Assembly: GCA_003136335.1 (NCBI GenBank)
Contig: PLEA01000433.1
Location: 1 to 9,919, forward strand
Direction: 5' to 3'
Length of the DNA stretch: 9,919 nt
Source of the DNA: Acidobacteriaceae bacterium
GTDB taxonomy: Bacteria > Acidobacteriota > Terriglobia > Terriglobales > SbA1
The notes below the pieces were generated by a model that saw nothing but the letters and a program-made list of their open reading frames with translations, was not told where the DNA came from and did not search any database. This document shows, piece by piece, positions 5,883 through 9,919 of this stretch (its first letter is position 1; each line of letters starts with the position of its first letter). The position numbers and the translations under genes are program-made.

Positions 5883-6992
5883 CTAACTCTGCGGAATCAC
5901 CGGCGCCCCGTCCCGCAGAAATTGCGTCCCGGAAACAATCACTTTGTCCCCGGCCTTGATGCCGTCCTGCACCTCGTAGTCGTTGCCCACTGTCTGCCCG
6001 ATCGTTAGAGGTTTTTGTCGCGCCACGAATGATCCCCCGCCCTGCGCCTCGGCGACGAACGCGAAATACTGGCCGGCCAGCCGCGAGACCGCTAGAATCG
6101 GCACTTCCGGACTGCGGTGCGTTCCCCACACCACGCGCGCTCGAATAAACTGCGATTGCCGCAACGCATCGTTCCCATTGGCAATGCGCGCCTTCACTAG
6201 CACCGTCTGGGTCGTGGTATCGACCTGCGGGGAAATAAAGCTGATCCGCGATTCGGCGAGCACCTTGCCGTCGCTGTCGAGCACCTGAACCGGCAGATTC
6301 ATCTTGAGCTTCGCCGAGTGCTCGATCGGCACATACACGTACGCCTCCAGGCTTCCCGGCTGATCGACCGTGGTTAACACCGTCGTCACCGTGACCCGGT
6401 CTCCCACCCGCACCGGAATATCTCCCACCACGCCAGCCCGCGGCGCGACGACTTTATAGTAATGCAGTTGCACTTGCTGCTCGCGCACGTTCGCATCGAG
6501 CGATTCCATCTGCGCCTGCGCCGCGTCCAGTGCCGACTTCGCCTGATCCAAATCCTGTTTGCTCACCACGCCCGCGGAAGAAAGTCCCACCGCGCGGTCG
6601 TACTGTTTTTTCGCCCAGCTCAGGTTGGCCTCTTGCGCCGCCCGCGCGCTCTCCTGGCTCTTCACCGTGGCCTGCTGCTTGAGTGGATCGATCTCGATCA
6701 ATGCACCTCCGGCGGCAACCCGCTCACCGGAGTGCACAAAAATCTGGATAACTTGCCCCTCGACCTGCGGCATAATCACCGCCGAGTCCCGCGACTTCAG
6801 CGTGGCCACATACTCCGACGCATCGTCGACGGGCACCGCCTTGGCCTCCAGCACTTTGACCGGCATCGCCCCCGGCCCACCGGCCTGAGGATTCTGCGCC
6901 GCGTTCCCCGAGCAGCCCAGTGCGATTGCACTTGCCGCCAAACCTGCCGCTAGTAAGCCCTTTGCCATGCATTCTTGAAAGTTATTTGCCAT
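5883..6992 (-). CDS. RND efflux membrane-fusion (periplasmic adaptor) lipoprotein, AcrA/MexA type
   Basis: The adaptor bridges the inner-membrane transporter and an outer-membrane channel. From the ATG at 6992 it has 369 residues, close to AcrA/MexA. A short hydrophobic signal ends at Cys27 (SAIALGC), fitting lipid attachment although ALGC is not the ideal lipobox. Then come the first lipoyl half (about 65-105, with MPQVEGQVIQIFVHSGERV), a coiled-coil hairpin (about 108-176), the second lipoyl half (about 177-205, VVAPRAGVVGDIPVRVGDRV), a beta-barrel domain and a membrane-proximal domain ending in VSGTQFLRDGAPV. The frame stays open to a GTG at 7142, but the 50 extra residues contain no signal and are rejected. 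A second ATG at 6968 would give a tighter signal peptide (MAKGLLAAG..., Cys19) and is a real alternative; neither start has a clear ribosome binding site. The gene is followed by its transporter partner, so the two probably form one operon. No outer-membrane channel gene is in the window. Confidence 0.93.
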   Translation of the reverse strand: MANNFQECMAKGLLAAGLAASAIALGCSGNAAQNPQAGGPGAMPVKVLEAKAVPVDDASEYVATLKSRDSAVIMPQVEGQVIQIFVHSGERVAAGGALIEIDPLKQQATVKSQESARAAQEANLSWAKKQYDRAVGLSSAGVVSKQDLDQAKSALDAAQAQMESLDANVREQQVQLHYYKVVAPRAGVVGDIPVRVGDRVTVTTVLTTVDQPGSLEAYVYVPIEHSAKLKMNLPVQVLDSDGKVLAESRISFISPQVDTTTQTVLVKARIANGNDALRQSQFIRARVVWGTHRSPEVPILAVSRLAGQYFAFVAEAQGGGSFVARQKPLTIGQTVGNDYEVQDGIKAGDKVIVSGTQFLRDGAPVIPQS

Positions 6993-7004
6993 AAGTCGGA
7001 TAGC

Positions 7005-7019
7005 GGTTCCTACGTAACC
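7005..7019. promoter_or_regulatory. Possible operator, imperfect palindrome GGTTCC-TAC-GTAACC
   Basis: A 6-3-6 inverted repeat with one mismatched pair lies 13-27 bases upstream of the fusion-protein ATG. TetR- and MarR-type repressors of efflux operons often bind palindromes of about this size near the start. A second inverted pair, TCGCAA (7023-7028) and TTGCGA (7041-7046), with another TCGCAA at 7081-7086, lies further upstream. No regulator gene is present, and promoter boxes could not be placed with confidence. Weak evidence. Confidence 0.25.
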
Positions 7020-7212
7020 TGGTCGCAAAAAGCAGTCGAATTGCGATCCTTCTCGTCCCTCACTTAGAGGTAGAAAACTCTCGCAAGTGTAACGCTGCTG
7101 TAAAGATTCCCAAAGGTTGCCCGGGGACGCAAAATAATCCACACTCGGCTCTCTTACTCGCTCATGTATCCGCAGTCACCGCCTCCGGCACGCACCGCCA
7201 GGCGATTTGGTC

Positions 7213-7262
7213 TGTCATTCCGAGAGCAGCCGGAGCGAATGCGACGGCAACCGAGGAATCTG
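7213..7262. repeat. Short interspersed repeat TGTCATTCCGAG ... CGAGGAATCTG
   Basis: TGTCATTCCGAG (7213-7224) and CCGAGGAATCTG (7251-7262) are the two conserved ends of a short interspersed element that I recall as common between genes in many environmental bacteria, including Acidobacteriota. ATTCC (7217-7221) and GGAAT (7255-7259) are inverted, so it can fold. It ends nine bases before the stop codon end of the arginase-family gene. Only one copy is in this window, so recognition rests on recall. Confidence 0.45.
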
Positions 7263-7271
7263 CCGTCTCCC

Positions 7272-8075
7272 TCACCCCGCAATCATCTTCCCCAAAATCT
7301 CCTTCACAATCTTCGCCGCCACGGTCGCCGTCACGCCCCCAACATCCTGCACCGGGTTGTACTCCACCACATCCGCCCCCACGATTTCTCCCTCAATCGC
7401 ATGCAGATGCGCAATCACCTCCCGCACCGACATCCCCCCAGGCTCGCGATGCGAAACCCCTGGCGCAAACGCCGGATCCAGCACATCCATATCGAACGTC
7501 ACATACACCGGCCCCGCAGCTTTCAACTTCTCGTAAACCGGCAGCGCCCGCATCTCCACCACGTCCACGCCAAATCTCGCTGCCTGCTCTCGCTGATGCC
7601 GGTTCATCGTGCGAATTCCCACCTGCACCAGCCGCTTCGCCAGCCCTGCTTCCATAATTCGCGCAAACGGACAGGCATGCGACAGCCGGTTCCCCTCGAA
7701 CTCTTCATACAAATCGGGATGCGCGTCGAAATGAAAAATCGTCAGCTCCGGATACCGCCGCGCAACCGCTTTCACGACGGGGTAAGTAATCGAATGATCC
7801 CCGCCCAGCGAAACCGGCCGCTTCCCTTGCGCAAGCAGCGCCTCCACTCCAGCGTCAATCGCCGCAAACGCATCCTTTTCCGTATACGCCAGATCCCCCG
7901 CATCTCCGTAGACTCCGCCAACGCCCAGATCCACGCCGGTCTCCGTCCATGTGTTCGACGCATCACACCGAAGCGCCTCCCGGATCTTCGCTGGCGCGTT
8001 CCCCGCCCCGCGCAGGTATGAGGAGTATGCGTCAAAGGGAATTCCGACAAGCGTGGGCACGCCCAGTGTCTTCAT
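7272..8075 (-). CDS. Ureohydrolase (arginase/agmatinase family), plant-arginase-like
   Basis: Ureohydrolases use two Mn(II) ions to release urea from arginine, agmatine or related guanidino compounds in the cytoplasm. From the ATG at 8075 the protein has 267 residues, somewhat shorter than typical enzymes (about 300). All six metal ligands are present: His94 in GGDHS, Asp117, His119 and Asp121 in FHFDAHPDLY, and Asp195 and Asp197 in TFDMDVLDPAFAPGVSH. The stretch DAHPDLY followed by FEGNRLSHACPFARIME and later VGIRTMN resembles plant arginases (DAHPDIY, FEGNKYSHASSFARIME), a clade whose members include arginases and enzymes active on agmatine. The substrate is therefore uncertain between arginine and agmatine. 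Missing length is at the N-terminus, where plant enzymes carry an organelle-targeting segment. An upstream TTG (8126) would add 17 unlike residues and was not chosen. aspS ends 59 bases upstream on the same strand, so co-transcription is plausible. Confidence 0.9.
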   Translation of the reverse strand: MKTLGVPTLVGIPFDAYSSYLRGAGNAPAKIREALRCDASNTWTETGVDLGVGGVYGDAGDLAYTEKDAFAAIDAGVEALLAQGKRPVSLGGDHSITYPVVKAVARRYPELTIFHFDAHPDLYEEFEGNRLSHACPFARIMEAGLAKRLVQVGIRTMNRHQREQAARFGVDVVEMRALPVYEKLKAAGPVYVTFDMDVLDPAFAPGVSHREPGGMSVREVIAHLHAIEGEIVGADVVEYNPVQDVGGVTATVAAKIVKEILGKMIAG

Positions 8076-8134
8076 AGGTTGTTTCTGGAAATGATAAACG
8101 GACCGGGAAACGATACGACGACCCAATGCTCGAC

Positions 8135-9919
8135 TTACTTCTTCACCGCAATCCCCAACTCCCGCAGCTGCCTCTCGCTCACCGGCGTTGGCGCGTCCAC
8201 CATCAAATCCACCGCCCGCGCAGTCTTGGGGAAGGGAATCACCTCGCGCAAACTCTCGGCCCCCGCCAGAATCATCACGATGCGATCCAGCCCCAGAGCA
8301 ATCCCGCCGTGCGGAGGCGTGCCATACGTCAGCGCATCCAGGAAGAATCCAAAGCGCGATTTCGCCTCTTCGTCCGTCATCCCCAGGGCGCGGAAGATTT
8401 TGCTCTGAATATCCTGCCGGTGAATACGTATCGACCCCGATCCCAACTCCGTGCCATTGAGCACCACGTCGTAAGCCAGCGCCCGCACCGCGCTCAACGG
8501 CGACTGCGGATCGTTCACCGCCTCCACACCCGCTTCCAGCAAGCTCATGTCCTGATCATGCGGCGAGGTAAACGGATGATGCGCCGCCATCCACTGCTTC
8601 TCGCCCTCGTCCCACTCGAACATGGGAAAGTTCGTGACCCAAAGAAAACGAAAGTCCTTCGCCGGATCGCCGGACTTCTTAAAAATGCCGTGCCGTTCGG
8701 CATACTTCTGCGCCAGCGCCAGCCTCAGCAGTCCCGCCGAAGCATAAATGGCCAACTCCGCTGGCGTAACCTTGCGATGCGTAGGCATCGCGGTCTGCGG
8801 CCCGGCCTGCGCCGACCCGGCCACCAGCACGATCAGATCGCCGTCCTCCATCCCAACCTTTTTCGCGATCGCGCCTGCCGCCTCGGGAAACTTGTTGCCA
8901 ATGCGTTGGAAGTCTTCGAAAGTCTTCGCTCCGCCCTTGGCGTGAAACATCGGCTTGATGTCGTCGCGCTCCTTGCGCGAAAGCTCGCCGACTTTGGGCG
9001 TCCGAATTGCAATCACCGGCAGATTCGCATTGATGGCCAGTTCCTGCAGATTCTCCGCTGTGAAACACTCCCGCACCTCGGTAAACGCGGGCAGCCGCAA
9101 ATCCGGTTTGTCGATCCCATACAGCCGGATCGCTTCGTCATAATCCATCCGCGGAAACGGCGTTTTGATCGCGCTGCCCGCAGCCTGGAATGCCGCCGTC
9201 AGAAATCCTTCCACCACCTCCCACACCCGCTCCGGCTGTGGATACGACATTTCGAGATCGATCTGCGTGAACTCTGGCTGCCGATCCGCACGCAGGTCTT
9301 CATCGCGAAAGCAGCGCACAATCTGAAAATATTTATCGAATCCCGAGATCATCAAAATCTGTTTGAACAACTGCGGCGACTGCGGCAGCGCATAAAATGT
9401 CCCCGGCTGCACCCGGCTTGGTACCAGATAATCCCGCGCCCCCTCCGGCGTAGACCGCGTCATGAACGGCGTTTCGATTTCGAAGAACCCCTGAGCCGAA
9501 AGATAATCGCGAATCGCCTTCGCCACCTTGTGGCGCAACTCAATGTTGAACTGCATTACCTCGCGCCGCAGATCGATATAGCGATACTTCAGCCGCGTCT
9601 CTTCATTGGTCAGCGCCGTGTCCGACGGCAAGAATGGCGGCAGCTTCGACTCGTTCAGAATGCGGATCTCCTGCGCGACCAGTTCCACTTCGCCCGTAGG
9701 AATATTCCTGTTCACCGTATCCGAGTCGCGCAATTTCACCGTTCCGATCACAGCGATGACATACTCGTTGCGCACCGTATTCGCCTTGTCGTGCGCCGCC
9801 GCGTCCAGTTCGCGATTGAGCACAACCTGCGTCACACCCGTCCGGTCGCGCAAATCAATAAAGATCAGGTTTCCCAAGTCGCGCCGTCGGTTCACCCATC
9901 CCATGAGCACGGCCTTTTT
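8135..9919 (-). CDS. aspS: Aspartyl-tRNA synthetase, 5' end cut by the window
   Basis: This class II synthetase attaches aspartate to tRNA-Asp in the cytoplasm. The frame is open to the right edge (the first visible residues are KKAVLMGWVNRRRD), so about 20 N-terminal residues are missing; 594 are visible, consistent with the bacterial type (E. coli 590). Domains in order are the OB-fold anticodon-binding domain with GWVNRRRDLGNLIFIDLRDR (about 7-26), the catalytic core with TPEGARDYLVPSR and ALPQSPQLFKQ, motif 2 FRDEDLRADRQPEFTQIDLE (204-223), the bacterial GAD insertion (about 290-430), HPFTSPHDQD (448-457), and motif 3 GIALGLDRIVMIL (539-551). The residue after RRRD in the anticodon domain is Leu, as in tRNA-Asp-specific enzymes; enzymes that also charge tRNA-Asn usually have His there. 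Nothing is broken. TAA ends it at 8135. Confidence 0.97.
   Translation of the reverse strand, partial: KKAVLMGWVNRRRDLGNLIFIDLRDRTGVTQVVLNRELDAAAHDKANTVRNEYVIAVIGTVKLRDSDTVNRNIPTGEVELVAQEIRILNESKLPPFLPSDTALTNEETRLKYRYIDLRREVMQFNIELRHKVAKAIRDYLSAQGFFEIETPFMTRSTPEGARDYLVPSRVQPGTFYALPQSPQLFKQILMISGFDKYFQIVRCFRDEDLRADRQPEFTQIDLEMSYPQPERVWEVVEGFLTAAFQAAGSAIKTPFPRMDYDEAIRLYGIDKPDLRLPAFTEVRECFTAENLQELAINANLPVIAIRTPKVGELSRKERDDIKPMFHAKGGAKTFEDFQRIGNKFPEAAGAIAKKVGMEDGDLIVLVAGSAQAGPQTAMPTHRKVTPAELAIYASAGLLRLALAQKYAERHGIFKKSGDPAKDFRFLWVTNFPMFEWDEGEKQWMAAHHPFTSPHDQDMSLLEAGVEAVNDPQSPLSAVRALAYDVVLNGTELGSGSIRIHRQDIQSKIFRALGMTDEEAKSRFGFFLDALTYGTPPHGGIALGLDRIVMILAGAESLREVIPFPKTARAVDLMVDAPTPVSERQLRELGIAVKK

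Noticed and set aside
7088..7125. Sigma-70 promoter with TTTACA as the -35 box upstream of the pump genes
   Set aside because: No reasonable -10 hexamer occurs at 16-18 bases from it on the - strand.
6993..7142. N-terminal extension of the fusion protein to a GTG at 7142
   Set aside because: The added 50 residues have no signal peptide and would bury the lipoprotein signal inside the chain, so the region is treated as leader.
7164..8021. Long + strand open frame of 285 residues opposite the arginase-family gene
   Set aside because: It is antisense to a gene with intact catalytic motifs, is extremely rich in Arg, His and Pro, and shows no domain; it is a by-product of GC-rich codon usage.

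Overview
The window is a GC-rich piece of bacterial chromosome, most likely from an Acidobacteriota member (Koribacter/Terriglobia-like). Three things point that way: the small secreted coiled-coil protein at 1243-1809 resembles a family I know mainly from that phylum, the intergenic spaces are packed with short palindromic repeats of a kind common there, and a eukaryote-like SET protein sits beside a tripartite efflux pump. This assignment is an inference; there is no rRNA or other marker to settle it.

Layout. The left third is read on the + strand: the 3' part of a GT-B glycosyltransferase (1-891), a 351-base gene-free stretch made of consecutive stem-loops (892-1242), a small secreted coiled-coil protein (1243-1809), a second hairpin-rich gap (1810-2006), and a SET-domain protein (2007-2603). 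Everything to the right is read on the - strand. In the direction of transcription it runs aspS (entering from the right edge, 9919-8135), a plant-type arginase/agmatinase (8075-7272), an RND membrane-fusion lipoprotein (6992-5883) and its AcrB-like inner-membrane transporter (5715-2584). The SET gene and the transporter gene converge and overlap by 20 bases.

Function. The fusion protein and transporter form the periplasmic and inner-membrane parts of one proton-driven efflux pump; no outer-membrane channel gene is visible, so TolC/OprM would have to come from elsewhere. aspS and the arginase-family gene are 59 bases apart and may share a transcript, although their functions are not obviously linked. 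The glycosyltransferase, secreted protein and SET protein look like independent accessory genes separated by repeats.

The most unusual part is the repeat content. A composite of three stem-loops occurs twice, at 1031-1110 and 2497-2574. The second copy lies inside the reading frame of the SET protein and supplies the last part of its C-terminus, and repeat-like sequence also carries the overlapping stop codons of the two convergent genes. Other structures are a 110-base nested inverted repeat between the two pump genes and a run of six stem-loops at 923-1110 in which one segment can pair with either of two neighbours. I see no CRISPR array, tRNA, rRNA, transposase or phage gene, and no clear multi-gene novel system.
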